Shown: positions 48,464 through 57,054 of the stretch, piece after piece | Numbering within the stretch: the stretch's first letter is position 1 | Layout: each line of letters opens with the position of its first letter | Assembly (NCBI RefSeq): GCF_004769575.1 | Contig: NZ_RQGA01000003.1 | Location: 372,001 to 436,000 of the forward strand | Direction of reading: 5' to 3' | Length of the DNA: 64,000 nucleotides | Source of the DNA: Leptospira perdikensis | GTDB lineage: Bacteria > Spirochaetota > Leptospiria > Leptospirales > Leptospiraceae | Translations under genes and position numbers: made by a program | The notes under the pieces: generated by a model | Seen by the model: the letters and a program-made list of their open reading frames with translations, nothing else | Told to the model about the DNA's origin: nothing | The model's database searches: none

Positions 48464-49120
48464 ATGAAAAAGGTTAAGTTGGGATTACTGCCAAAATTAG
48501 AAATTCAGTGGAACAGGAAATCTGTGGAATCTGCTGAATCGGGAAGGGAGGTGCTCGCGGATGGACGAGTCAAATATTGGATTCGACATGACACGATCAA
48601 AGGAGTTCGACCGAAAATGTTAGCTTGGTGGTTTCAACATTTGGAAGGTGATATTGAATATGAAGGAAAGACTTACAATCGATATCATGTTTGGCACCCA
48701 GAAGACCATGTGCATGTCAGCTATGAAAAACGAAAAATCGATGGAAGTGTTGGGCCCGGAGCAGAACTTCGAATTGTAGAGTATTTAGGAAGGAAAAAGA
48801 ACTATTTAGTGAATGTGGTAAGCCCCATTGAAAAATTAGATGAAGAAGGATTCATTCATAATCCAAAACTGTATGGTTTTTTACCCATAGCAAGAATGGA
48901 ATATAGTTTTAAGGACAGTGCCGAAGGAACTAGTTATGAAAATTGTTTGATCGTTGGATGGAAGGGATTTAGTTTTAAACTGATACGACCAATCTTTGAA
49001 TTTTTGTTTTTTGACAAACAACACGGTTTTCACTGGATCAAACATAATATCGAAGAGGTGGGACAGTTCGAAAGATTTTTACCGAATCTTTATAGGAAGG
49101 AAAATGAAAATTTACGGTGA
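48464..49120 (+). CDS. DAPG hydrolase (PhlG)-like protein
   Basis: The 218-aa soluble protein resembles the 2,4-diacetylphloroglucinol hydrolase fold family, with MLAWWFQHLEGD, YNRYHVWHPEDHVHVSY and HWIKHNIEEVGQF supplying His and Glu residues that could bind zinc. PhlG cleaves a carbon-carbon bond of a phenolic antibiotic; the substrate here is unknown. GAGGAA lies about seven bases before the ATG. It overlaps the GST gene by 17 bases and is under the likely control of the TetR protein. Confidence 0.65.
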   Translation: MKKVKLGLLPKLEIQWNRKSVESAESGREVLADGRVKYWIRHDTIKGVRPKMLAWWFQHLEGDIEYEGKTYNRYHVWHPEDHVHVSYEKRKIDGSVGPGAELRIVEYLGRKKNYLVNVVSPIEKLDEEGFIHNPKLYGFLPIARMEYSFKDSAEGTSYENCLIVGWKGFSFKLIRPIFEFLFFDKQHGFHWIKHNIEEVGQFERFLPNLYRKENENLR

Positions 49121-49706
49121 TAAACAATCAGGCAATAGTTACAAACTTATTCTTGTTACTTCTTTCTTACAAATACCTTATGAATGGCAGGGAATTGATA
49201 CTAAGAAGGGAGAAACTAAAACAGATTCTTTTTTGCAGATGAATCCAAATGGAAAAATCCCAATTCTTATTTGTGACGATGGAAGGATTTTATCTGAGTC
49301 CAATGCGATTCTAAATTTTTTAGCAGAAGGAAGTGATCTGATTCCTAAAGATCCCTTTGAAAGAGCTAAGGTATTCCAGTGGCAGTTTTTTGAACAATAT
49401 AGTCATGAACCGTATATCGCGGTTGCTAGGTATATTAAACATTATTTGGGAATTCCGGAAGAAAGACGTGCCGAATACGAATCAAAACAAGCGGGGGGTC
49501 ATAATGCTTTGAAAGTTATGGAAACTCAGTTGAAGAAAACATCGTATTTGGCTGGAGATCAGGTAACAACTGCAGATATCTCTTTGTTTGCATATACACA
49601 TGTGGCAGATGAGGGTGGTTTTGATTTATCTTCTTATCCGAAAATTTTAGACTGGATCAAAAGAATCCAATCATTGGAAAGATTTGTGTCTATGTGTTCA
49701 GTCTGA
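49104..49706 (+). CDS. Glutathione S-transferase family protein
   Basis: The start is the ATG at 49104 with AGGAAGG just upstream; an in-frame extension to 48996 is rejected because it lies inside the previous gene. The N-terminal thioredoxin-like domain has NGKIPIL and the SNAI(L) glutathione-binding motif (LSESNAILNFL), and the C-terminal helical domain has TTADISLFAYTHVA. It probably conjugates or isomerises a xenobiotic handled with the upstream enzyme. Confidence 0.9.
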   Translation: MKIYGDKQSGNSYKLILVTSFLQIPYEWQGIDTKKGETKTDSFLQMNPNGKIPILICDDGRILSESNAILNFLAEGSDLIPKDPFERAKVFQWQFFEQYSHEPYIAVARYIKHYLGIPEERRAEYESKQAGGHNALKVMETQLKKTSYLAGDQVTTADISLFAYTHVADEGGFDLSSYPKILDWIKRIQSLERFVSMCSV

Positions 49707-50624
49707 ATGTAATTTACATTGCTCAGCGTCTGTTTCTAGTTCGATGGTTGTATGTATGATTTCAAATTTTGATGCAACCTTTCGAATTTTCTCTTTGATC
49801 TTTGAAAATTCGTTTAGTTTAACTGATTTGTTGATTAGGACGTGTAGGGATGCTACATGATGATTTCCATCCAAACTCCAAATTTTGATATCATGGATGG
49901 ATTGAACTCCCGTAATTTTTTCCCAATTTTGGATCAATTCATCTCGATCAATTGAATGCGGAACTGCTTGTAACATAACACCCATTACCTGTTTTATATT
50001 TCCATAAGCGTTCCATAGGATCCAGAGAGCAATGGCCATGGAAAGTAACGGATCAAACCAAGGTAGAGTAAAAAACATCATAACAATACTACCGATTAGA
50101 ACGGCAATCCAACCAAGGATATCTTCCAAAAAATGAAGGAATACTGCTTTCTCAGATAAGGATTTACCGTGATTGAGTCGAAGCATGGCAACTCCATTTA
50201 CGATCACTCCAATGACCGCAAGGATAAACATAACATCTGCCTTAGTTTCCTCTGGTGTGATGAATCTTTTAACAGACTCAATGATCATAAATATAGATCC
50301 AACGGAAAGAATTACCGATATAATGAGTGCACCTAATATTGAAAATCTTTTGTATCCATAATCAAAATAATTATCTTTTGGTTTTGTTGAAATTTTTTGG
50401 AGATACCAAACAAGGGCTAAAGACAAAGCATCACCAAAGTCATGGAAGGAATCTGAGATAATGGCAATACTATTGGAAAAAATCCCCCCAGCCAATTCTA
50501 AGATAGAAAAACTTAAGTTAAGTGCAAAGGCCCAGGCTAAATTTTTAGAAGATGAAGATGTATGATGATGGCTATGATCGTGTGAGTGATGATCGTGATT
50601 GGAATGATTATGGCCTTGTCCCAT
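49698..50624 (-). CDS. Cation diffusion facilitator (zinc/cobalt exporter), His-rich N-terminus
   Basis: This CDF transporter has about six membrane segments and the HxxxD/DxxxD-type metal sites (DSFHDFGDALSLA near residues 58-70 and HFLEDILGW near 163). The N-terminus is a His/Asp-rich tail (HNHSNHDHHSHDHSHHH) that can bind divalent metals. A C-terminal cytoplasmic domain has ITGVQSIHDIKIWSLDG. The ATG at 50624 is preferred; a TTG at 50660 also exists and neither has a good ribosome site. It overlaps the GST gene end by nine bases, tail to tail. Confidence 0.92.
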   Translation of the reverse strand: MGQGHNHSNHDHHSHDHSHHHTSSSSKNLAWAFALNLSFSILELAGGIFSNSIAIISDSFHDFGDALSLALVWYLQKISTKPKDNYFDYGYKRFSILGALIISVILSVGSIFMIIESVKRFITPEETKADVMFILAVIGVIVNGVAMLRLNHGKSLSEKAVFLHFLEDILGWIAVLIGSIVMMFFTLPWFDPLLSMAIALWILWNAYGNIKQVMGVMLQAVPHSIDRDELIQNWEKITGVQSIHDIKIWSLDGNHHVASLHVLINKSVKLNEFSKIKEKIRKVASKFEIIHTTIELETDAEQCKLHSD

Positions 50625-50706
50625 AGAGGATATATTTTGAGATTTGATTTTTCTCTGCAACTCGGAAAGAATGAAAAATAGAATCGATATTTAGGTTTAG
50701 AGGCTA

Positions 50707-52599
50707 TTAATCAAAAAGAATTTCCGGTCTTGAATATAGATAACCCTGGACAACATGGCAAGAAGTTTGTTTTAGGCGAATGAGTTGTGCTTCATTTTCA
50801 ATGCCTTCTGCTATGGTTTTTAGACCTAAGGAATCAGCCAGGTGACATATGGATTCTAGAAGTAGAAAATTTCTATCGGAGTTTGCAATATCATCTAAGA
50901 AAGATTTATCAATTTTTAATTCATCGAACTGAATTTTTTGCATATAATGGAGGGAGGAATAACCTTTTCCAAAATCGTCTAAGGAAACAGAAATTCCTTT
51001 AGATCTAAGTTCGGATACAATTCTTTGTATCGTTTCTATTTCATCTATAAATACATCTTCGGTGATTTCAAATATTATATTTTTGGGATCAATTAGATTT
51101 TCTGACAAACAATGAGTGATGTATTCATTAAAGTTTGGATATAAAAAGAAAATAGGTGAAATATTAATTGAGACCTGGATCTGTTTTCCATAAGATTCAA
51201 GTAATTTCGGAATATGAGAAATTACTTTTTCGAAAATACATTTTCCGAAAGGTACGATTAACTCTGATTTGGTGATTATGGGAATGAATTCATCAGGGGG
51301 TACATTCCCAAATTCAGGGGCGTTCCATCGTGCAAGTGCCTCGAGTCCTATAGTTTTTTTATTACTGATATCTACTTTTTCTTGATAAGCAATTTTAAAG
51401 TTTTGTTCGTTGATTGCTTTTTCTAAATATATTTTTAATTTTTGTTCCCTTTCAATTTTTGATTCCATTCCGGATTGAAACCAAACTAATTTTGTTAGGG
51501 TTTCTTCCCTTGCTACATTCATGGCGATGGAAAGTTTACGTATGACTTCGTCTAAATGATTTGCATCTTCCGGAAACTGGACACCAGAAACTCGGTATTG
51601 TAATCTATGTCCCAGACGTTCAGGTGTTAGGATTTGATTGTTATTTAAATCAAACCTTACAATAGCATTTTCGATTTTTGTTTTTGTGGAATTTTCAATC
51701 CAAAGTATGAATTCATCACCACCTAAACTTGCCACCAACGTATCAGGTCTTTCTTCGGTAAATTGTTTTAGGACACTTCCTATGAGTGCAAGTATCTGGT
51801 CTCCAAAGCTGATTCCGTGCAAAGCGTTGATTACTTTGAGGCCTTTAATGTTGATTAACAAAAGGAATGTTTCTGGTTTCGCTAATTCAATTCTACTTTT
51901 AATAAGTTTTTCGAATAGATATCGATTCGGTAGGTGAGTTAAAGAATCGTAAAATGCTAATTTATCAATATGTTTTTTTGTATTTAGAATTTTACTTCGG
52001 GATTCTTTTAGATAAACTATGTTTTTAATTAATTTGGCTCTTAATCTTTGGATTAAAAACCCACTTAGAATGGAAAATATAATAAGGCTAATCGATTTAA
52101 AATACCATTCTCTTGGGCTGTTATTTCGGATTCCTAATACTTCCGGAAACTGAATCCAAGAGAAATAGACGGTTACACCGACGATTGCAGGAAGAATGGA
52201 AATTAATAAAGAGGAAACCAAACTAAGGATAGGTGGAAGAAAAACAAAAAAAGAAACGATAATAAATGCTAAAGATATTTCACCTGTTCCGAGTAACCCA
52301 CTTCTTACAAAAGACAGAACGGAAATAAAAACAGCAGTACTAATTAAGCTGAAAACTCGAATGATTAGAGGGACTTTGTTTTTTAATAGATATTCTAGAT
52401 ATAAAACAGCGGAGATTCCTAAATCTACAAAAAAGAATAGATAATCGATTTCTCCTTGGTTTGTAAAAAATGGTAGGATATGTAAAATCGCAGCCACAAT
52501 AAATAAGGCAGAGGCTATCAGTAAAAATCGACGGAGTAGTGGACTTGTGTCCTTTCTAAACTTCGTCCAATAGACATAGTGCCGTTTCTCTACTACCAT
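50707..52599 (-). CDS. Membrane-anchored GGDEF-EAL cyclic-di-GMP protein
   Basis: About six membrane segments (residues 20-190) are followed by a GGDEF domain with an intact GGDEF (about residue 298) but no RxxD inhibitory site in the usual place. An EAL domain follows with LEALARWN, NISP, EITED, DDFGKGYSS, KIDKS and EGIE, the catalytic set. Both cyclase and phosphodiesterase activity are possible; phosphodiesterase is the safer prediction. No periplasmic sensor domain is recognised. Confidence 0.9.
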   Translation of the reverse strand: MVVEKRHYVYWTKFRKDTSPLLRRFLLIASALFIVAAILHILPFFTNQGEIDYLFFFVDLGISAVLYLEYLLKNKVPLIIRVFSLISTAVFISVLSFVRSGLLGTGEISLAFIIVSFFVFLPPILSLVSSLLISILPAIVGVTVYFSWIQFPEVLGIRNNSPREWYFKSISLIIFSILSGFLIQRLRAKLIKNIVYLKESRSKILNTKKHIDKLAFYDSLTHLPNRYLFEKLIKSRIELAKPETFLLLINIKGLKVINALHGISFGDQILALIGSVLKQFTEERPDTLVASLGGDEFILWIENSTKTKIENAIVRFDLNNNQILTPERLGHRLQYRVSGVQFPEDANHLDEVIRKLSIAMNVAREETLTKLVWFQSGMESKIEREQKLKIYLEKAINEQNFKIAYQEKVDISNKKTIGLEALARWNAPEFGNVPPDEFIPIITKSELIVPFGKCIFEKVISHIPKLLESYGKQIQVSINISPIFFLYPNFNEYITHCLSENLIDPKNIIFEITEDVFIDEIETIQRIVSELRSKGISVSLDDFGKGYSSLHYMQKIQFDELKIDKSFLDDIANSDRNFLLLESICHLADSLGLKTIAEGIENEAQLIRLKQTSCHVVQGYLYSRPEILFD

Positions 52600-52687
52600 T
52601 TGCTTCTTATTTGACGATTAGAACTTCTCAAAGAAACCTTAAAAAAGCCTTTCCTCGACGATTGGTCAAGACTAACTTATCCTCATT

Positions 52688-53197
52688 GTGACGAATACTA
52701 ATGATTTACCAGCCAAGTCACCCCAGGACTCCGCAGTAGAAACGAGACACCTTGTACTGCCCAACGATGCCAACCATTACGGAACAGCATTTGGTGGTGC
52801 CATTATGAGTTGGATTGATTCGATTGGTGCGATGTCTGCACAAAGGCACTCTGGTCGAGAAGCTGTGACCGTCAGTATTGATCGAATTAATTTTATTACA
52901 CCGATTCAAATTGGTGATCATGTTAATTTGAAAGCAATGGTGAACTATGTCGGGACTACTTCAATGGAAGTAGGAGTACAAGTGAATCGGGAAAATCCGT
53001 ATACAGGTGAAATGGTGAGAGCAACTACCGCTTATCTTTCGTTTGTTGCTCTCGATCAAAATAAAAAACCTTGTCCTGTTCCTCCCTTAAAACTAGAAAC
53101 AGATTTGGAAAAACGCAGATTTGCTGAAGGGAAACTCCGGATTGAGATGGCGAAAGAATTTGCAGCCAAAATCAAAGCCGGAAGAAAGATTATTTAA
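52688..53197 (+). CDS. Acyl-CoA thioesterase (hotdog fold, YciA-like)
   Basis: The 169-aa protein has the hotdog acyl-CoA hydrolase pattern: LVLPNDANHYGTAFGGAIMSWID near residues 19-42, with the conserved Asn and the Gly-rich turn, and SIDRINFITPIQIGD further on. It cleaves acyl-CoA esters in the cytosol. The start is GTG and the ribosome site is weak. The 3' end overlaps the convergent MFS gene by four bases. Confidence 0.88.
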   Translation: MTNTNDLPAKSPQDSAVETRHLVLPNDANHYGTAFGGAIMSWIDSIGAMSAQRHSGREAVTVSIDRINFITPIQIGDHVNLKAMVNYVGTTSMEVGVQVNRENPYTGEMVRATTAYLSFVALDQNKKPCPVPPLKLETDLEKRRFAEGKLRIEMAKEFAAKIKAGRKII

Positions 53198-54417
53198 CTA
53201 AAAACTTTTGATTTTCGTCGATTACGTTCTATATAAACAAAAATTAAAATGGTTATCAAAACTAAAAAAGGAATACTTACTAGATTCAAACGAAGCCAAC
53301 CTATTTTATTTTCCAAATAACCTGCGCTATATGTGGAGAGAATAGCCATGGAATAAACAATTGTATCGTTAATGGCTTGAATGGTATTTTTTTCTGGAGG
53401 ATGGTATTGTTCCACTAGTAGGTTTGTCCCTCCCACATACATAAAATTCCAACCGACTCCTAATAGAACGAGGGCCACCGCGAACGGTATAAAATCTGTT
53501 CCCTGGAGAGCTGCAAAACTTTCTAAACCCATTACAAAAATACCGAGTAGAATCAAATAGGGAGCCGTCATTTTTCGTACCAATTGTCCGGAAAAAAAAG
53601 AAGGAATGTACATTCCTAATACATGCCATTGCAAAACAGTAGCGGAGGCGTGCATTTCATGACCATGAGTTTTCATGGCTACAGGTAACGCTGACATAAG
53701 CATCGCCATCAGTCCAAAACTAAAGGCAGTTGCTAAAACAGAAACCCAAAGTCCAAAGTTTTTGATATGATAGGAGAGGGGCCTGACAGATTCTCTTGGT
53801 GAGGTTTGTGTTTCTATTATATGACCTTCGTTTGTTGGTCTGGAAGGTGTTGGAAGAAAACTAATAAAGAGAAATTGGAATGACAAACTCAGAATTAGTA
53901 TCAAATAAGATCCTAAAAATAAGGAACTTGGGATTAATTGAATTCCGTGAAGTCCTGCTAATGGGCCAAGAAATGCTGCTGGAATTCCAGCAATTAAAAT
54001 CCATGACAGTGCACTGGCTCGGTCATGAGTGGGAACTGATTCCATGGCAACAAATCGTAAGTATTGAACAAAAGACTGATGAAAGCCATATAACAAGTGT
54101 GCGATTGAGAAAAGTAAAAAATTTCTTTCATACATTGCGTAAGCAACAAGAGTCGCACCCAAAATTCCAATCACAGTTCCTGTGAGTAACCCAAACTTAC
54201 TTCCTTTCCATTTCATAATTCTTGAGGCAGGAACAAGTCCAAGTAGGGTTCCTAAAATAACAAAGGAAATGGGTAAAGATGCAGATTCCGGAGAGGGTGC
54301 GATACTTTGGCCGGCCAAGGCTGATACGGACATGATCAGAACCGTTCCAATTTGAAAAACAGTTTGGGTAATGGAAAAAATTCCTAATACTTTGATTTTA
54401 TCTATAATTTTTTTCAT
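53194..54417 (-). CDS. MFS transporter
   Basis: This 407-aa protein has about 12 hydrophobic segments in two halves. The family arrangement is clear, with ASRIMKWKGSKFGLLTG between segments 2 and 3 as the usual loop and a long central loop (about residues 180-215). The substrate is not known. A multidrug or metabolite exporter is possible. Confidence 0.85.
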   Translation of the reverse strand: MKKIIDKIKVLGIFSITQTVFQIGTVLIMSVSALAGQSIAPSPESASLPISFVILGTLLGLVPASRIMKWKGSKFGLLTGTVIGILGATLVAYAMYERNFLLFSIAHLLYGFHQSFVQYLRFVAMESVPTHDRASALSWILIAGIPAAFLGPLAGLHGIQLIPSSLFLGSYLILILSLSFQFLFISFLPTPSRPTNEGHIIETQTSPRESVRPLSYHIKNFGLWVSVLATAFSFGLMAMLMSALPVAMKTHGHEMHASATVLQWHVLGMYIPSFFSGQLVRKMTAPYLILLGIFVMGLESFAALQGTDFIPFAVALVLLGVGWNFMYVGGTNLLVEQYHPPEKNTIQAINDTIVYSMAILSTYSAGYLENKIGWLRLNLVSIPFLVLITILIFVYIERNRRKSKVFS

Positions 54418-54461
54418 AAAAAATATATCAGTTAGACAATCCCTAAGCAGATTTGTATCTT

Positions 54462-55034
54462 TTAGATGCCTAACTTTGTGATGATTTCTTTTGCTTGGTT
54501 AACAAAATGAACTTCTTCTTCTTTTTGAAAGGGCACAAAAATATTTTTTTCAAAACGAATGGAAAGATGAGCATATTCAATACAACCAGCTACCGTTAAT
54601 TCTGGTTTTGCTTTGCCTGGAAAAATTTTGATATCAGATCCGTCGGGAACCACAAGGGATCGGGGCGGGATTTTTTTTCCACCTCGGATCATACATCCTG
54701 CTGCAATTTGTGAACCATCTCCAATTTCTGCATTGTCAAGAACGATGGAACCAATCCCAACAAGAACACCTTTCCCTATTTTACATCCATGAATCATTAC
54801 GTTATGACCAACTAATGTCCATTCGCCGATTGATATAGGGCTTGAAGAATCTGTGTGGAGAGTTGAGTTGTCTTGAATATTGACGTAATTTCCTAATTTG
54901 ATTGTGTTCATATCGGCTCGCACTACTGCACCCGGCCATAATGAGACGGAAGTTCCGTATTCTACCATACCAAAAGCAGTAGCGGAAGGATGGATGAATG
55001 GTTTTTCAAAAATAGGAATTTCAGAATAAGACAT
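54462..55034 (-). CDS. Gamma-carbonic-anhydrase-like hexapeptide-repeat protein
   Basis: The protein is a left-handed beta-helix of hexapeptide repeats (for example VSLWPGAVVRADM, GNYVNIQDNSTLH, GHNVMIHGC). His residues in TLHT, GHN and IHGC match the zinc ligands of the gamma-carbonic anhydrase/YrdA group. The start at the ATG 55034 (MSYSEIPI) is preferred to a TTG at 55070, which would overlap the previous gene. Activity as a true anhydrase is not certain. Confidence 0.88.
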   Translation of the reverse strand: MSYSEIPIFEKPFIHPSATAFGMVEYGTSVSLWPGAVVRADMNTIKLGNYVNIQDNSTLHTDSSSPISIGEWTLVGHNVMIHGCKIGKGVLVGIGSIVLDNAEIGDGSQIAAGCMIRGGKKIPPRSLVVPDGSDIKIFPGKAKPELTVAGCIEYAHLSIRFEKNIFVPFQKEEEVHFVNQAKEIITKLGI

Positions 55035-55045
55035 GGATATCAAAA

Positions 55046-57007
55046 TCAGCCTAGACTTTGTATTTCGCAACCGATAAATGTAATGTCGTCTTGTTTTACA
55101 TCCCCTTCCGTAAACGAAGCTAGTTCACTGAGTACTTTTGCCATTGTGTGATCCAAACTCATCTTTAGGTTCTCTTTTAAAATTTCATACAACCGGTCTT
55201 CCCCAAAGAGTTCTTTTTCTTCATTGAATTGTTCAAAAATTCCATCAGTGAACAAAAAGATTCGATCTCCTTCTTCAATTTGGTGTTCAATGATTCGGTA
55301 TTGGGTATGATCCATTAAACCAATGATTTTTCCAGTCCTTGGAAGGAGTTTGATGTCATAAACTCTTTGGTGAATTTGGTCTGGATGTCCAGCGGAAGCA
55401 TACAACAGGATTTTGTTTTTCAGGTCAATATCGCAAACTGAACAAGTAAATATGGTTTGGATATTACTATATTTATTGATAAAGATTTGGTTCATATGAA
55501 ATACCAAATCATCAGGATGGTCATAAATCATTTTGAGTGATTCGTATTCGGCTTTAATTGCCATTGTGATTAGGGCTGCTTGGATTCCGTGTCCTGTCGC
55601 ATCGGCCACAAAAATTCTGTAGTAGTCTGGTTTTACCTGTGTTAGGTCATAAAAATCACCACCCACTTCTGACATCGATTGGTAATAGGAATGGAAATGG
55701 ATTCTGGGATCACTGGTTTTGATATCTGAAAACAGAGTCTTTTGAATTTTTTTTGCAACATTCAAATCCTTTTTGATCAGATTTAATGACTCATCTAAAG
55801 TTTTGGTGCGTTCTCTTACTTTTTCTTCGAGTGTAACAAGGGCCTCTGCTTGTGTACTGGCTTTTTCTTCTTTGAGTTCATTGATTTTATTTGCAAGAGC
55901 CAATGATAAAATTCCGGCTTCTAATGTAGATCCAATTTGGTTTCCATAAATTGTAAATGCATTCACAGGTAGGATGCCGTTTTGCATTAAGGTATACATC
56001 AAAATTCCAAATAATAATGTAACCCATCCAATAAGAAATAATCTAGCTTGTTTGTTTCCTGTGCTATAATTTACTAATGCAACAATTAAAACTGAAACAA
56101 CAAACAATTGTGCTATGAAATTTCCTAAACGAACAGCGATGGCAATGGGCAAATAAGAATAAGGAATCAAAATATAAAATAAAACAATAATTTTTAAAGA
56201 TTGGATGAGTCTGTGAGACCAGGGATTTAATTCTCGTAGATTCAATGTTTGTTGAGCAAAAGTCCAACCAGATACGGCTGAACAGGTGACAATGATACTA
56301 CCAATTCGATTGTGAATTTCTGGATGATCAAGAGTGATTACTTGATTTAATATTCCATTCAAATACATCTGTAAGGCCAAATTAAAAAAAATGGATATGG
56401 AATAAGTGATGTATGCTTTTTCTTTTAAGATAAAATAAATGAATAAATTGTAAATTACCATAATGAATATGGTTCCGTAAAAGAATCCGAGAATTGTATT
56501 TTCTAGATTTTCTTTTAAATAAAAAGTATCTTTGGAATAAAAACGAATCAAATAACTTACATTTGATGAAGACTTTGTTTCTAAAATAAGTGTTTTGGTT
56601 TCATTTTCTTTCCAATCCAATTCGAAAGCAATGGATTTGGAAAACGCATCCCAATGAGAATGGGCAATAAAATCACCACCTTCTTTCACGGGTTCGGGAT
56701 TTCCATCTTCATACACTCGAACAAAATCTAAATGTGGATTTCCTAAATCGAGAATCAGTTTGTTTGCGGAAGTTTGGTTGGTTGCTTTGATCCTAAGGTA
56801 TACATGGTCTGATTGGAAACCCAAACTTAAGTTGTTTTTAAATATCGGAGTCCAACGAAGTTTTTGAAAATTAACATCAATGGCGGAAGAGATCGCATAA
56901 TCTATTTTTTGCGGAACAAAACTATCATCAGTGATCGATTTTTGAATTTCCAATCGGGAACAGGACAATGCCAAACCCGACAAAATGACTGTTAGGACTG
57001 CCCGCAT
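55046..57007 (-). CDS. 7TMR-DISM sensor with SpoIIE-type PP2C phosphatase
   Basis: A signal-like N-terminus (ending LALSCS, possibly a lipobox) leads into a 7TMR-DISMED2 extracellular domain (about residues 30-170), seven membrane segments (about 185-385), a short coiled coil (about 395-430) and a PP2C/SpoIIE phosphatase domain (about 440-650). Metal-binding Asp residues appear in GGDFYD, VADATGHG and the DGIFE and DDITF segments. It probably dephosphorylates an anti-sigma-antagonist protein in response to an outside ligand, but no partner is adjacent. Confidence 0.9.
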   Translation of the reverse strand: MRAVLTVILSGLALSCSRLEIQKSITDDSFVPQKIDYAISSAIDVNFQKLRWTPIFKNNLSLGFQSDHVYLRIKATNQTSANKLILDLGNPHLDFVRVYEDGNPEPVKEGGDFIAHSHWDAFSKSIAFELDWKENETKTLILETKSSSNVSYLIRFYSKDTFYLKENLENTILGFFYGTIFIMVIYNLFIYFILKEKAYITYSISIFFNLALQMYLNGILNQVITLDHPEIHNRIGSIIVTCSAVSGWTFAQQTLNLRELNPWSHRLIQSLKIIVLFYILIPYSYLPIAIAVRLGNFIAQLFVVSVLIVALVNYSTGNKQARLFLIGWVTLLFGILMYTLMQNGILPVNAFTIYGNQIGSTLEAGILSLALANKINELKEEKASTQAEALVTLEEKVRERTKTLDESLNLIKKDLNVAKKIQKTLFSDIKTSDPRIHFHSYYQSMSEVGGDFYDLTQVKPDYYRIFVADATGHGIQAALITMAIKAEYESLKMIYDHPDDLVFHMNQIFINKYSNIQTIFTCSVCDIDLKNKILLYASAGHPDQIHQRVYDIKLLPRTGKIIGLMDHTQYRIIEHQIEEGDRIFLFTDGIFEQFNEEKELFGEDRLYEILKENLKMSLDHTMAKVLSELASFTEGDVKQDDITFIGCEIQSLG

Positions 57008-57054
57008 AAACTCGGATGATTTCCCGATAAAAATCGGGACTTGTCAAAGCAAAT

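Noticed and set aside
48996..49103. N-terminal extension of the GST protein
   Set aside because: It lies within the upstream gene, and the ATG at 49104 has a good ribosome site and a normal GST N-terminus.
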